DNA from: an archaeon
GTDB lineage: Archaea > Asgardarchaeota > Hermodarchaeia > Hermodarchaeales > Hermodarchaeaceae
Length of the DNA stretch: 6,499 bases
Direction: 5' to 3'
Assembly: GCA_016550395.1 (NCBI GenBank)
Contig: JABXGY010000053.1
Span: forward strand, 1 to 6,499
Made by a program: the position numbers and the translations under genes. This document shows positions 6,471 to 6,499 of the stretch, in pieces. Below the pieces are notes generated by a model that saw only the letters and a list, made by a program, of their open reading frames with translations, was not told where the DNA came from and searched no databases. The first letter of the stretch is position 1, and every line of letters starts with the position of its first letter.

Positions 6471-6499
6471 GCTAGTGCATACCCGCAAAGACTAAAGAA
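6471..6499 (+). repeat. Direct repeat, copy 2 (reaches the window end)
   Basis: Bases 6480-6499 are identical to 1603-1622, and 6471-6479 match 1594-1602 at six of nine positions. The copy is in the same orientation as copy 1 and probably continues beyond the window, so its true length is unknown. It lies about 133 bases upstream of the GH38 start, a distance close to that between copy 1 and the hisH start. Confidence 0.8.

Overview
The window looks like a chromosomal piece of an uncultured prokaryote. I favour an archaeon, possibly an Asgard-type lineage. The reasons are the mix of TTG and ATG starts with short purine-rich ribosome binding sites, TATA-like boxes about 35-55 bases upstream of starts, and an MFS protein with a long charged C-terminal tail of a kind I associate with Asgard sugar-symporter paralogues. 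A hairpin plus T-tract terminator also fits a bacterium, so the assignment is an inference and not firm. Nothing here looks like a phage, plasmid, CRISPR array or RNA gene.

Left block (1-1455, all minus strand): a tightly packed operon read right to left. It holds a HisH-type glutaminase (841-1455), a HisF-type barrel protein (83-841, TAATG stop/start overlap) and the first 23 codons of an N-acetyl sugar amidotransferase of the WbpG/PseA/WbuX type (1-69, cut by the window edge). This trio is not histidine biosynthesis. It is the known set that releases ammonia from glutamine, passes it through the HisF-like barrel and uses it to convert a sugar N-acetyl group to an acetamidino group on surface polysaccharides or nonulosonic acids. 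The HisF copy lacks the first catalytic aspartate of true HisF (Leu11), as expected for this subfamily.

Centre (1456-1857): about 400 bases of gene-poor DNA between the leftward operon and a rightward transporter gene. It contains candidate promoters and one copy of a repeat.

Right block (1858-6347): a 12-helix GPH-type sugar:cation symporter (plus strand) faces a large intracellular GH38 alpha-mannosidase (minus strand). A hairpin terminator lies in the 95-base gap between them. The natural reading is uptake of a mannose-containing solute or glycoside followed by hydrolysis in the cytoplasm, comparable in logic to mannosylglycerate use by E. coli MngA/MngB, although the two genes are not co-transcribed.

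The most unexplained signal is a direct repeat, 20 bases exact and at least 29 imperfect. One copy is in the centre spacer (1594-1622) and the other is at the very right edge (6471-6499, probably continuing outside). The copies bracket exactly the transporter/mannosidase block. Each also lies 130-150 bases upstream of a minus-strand gene.
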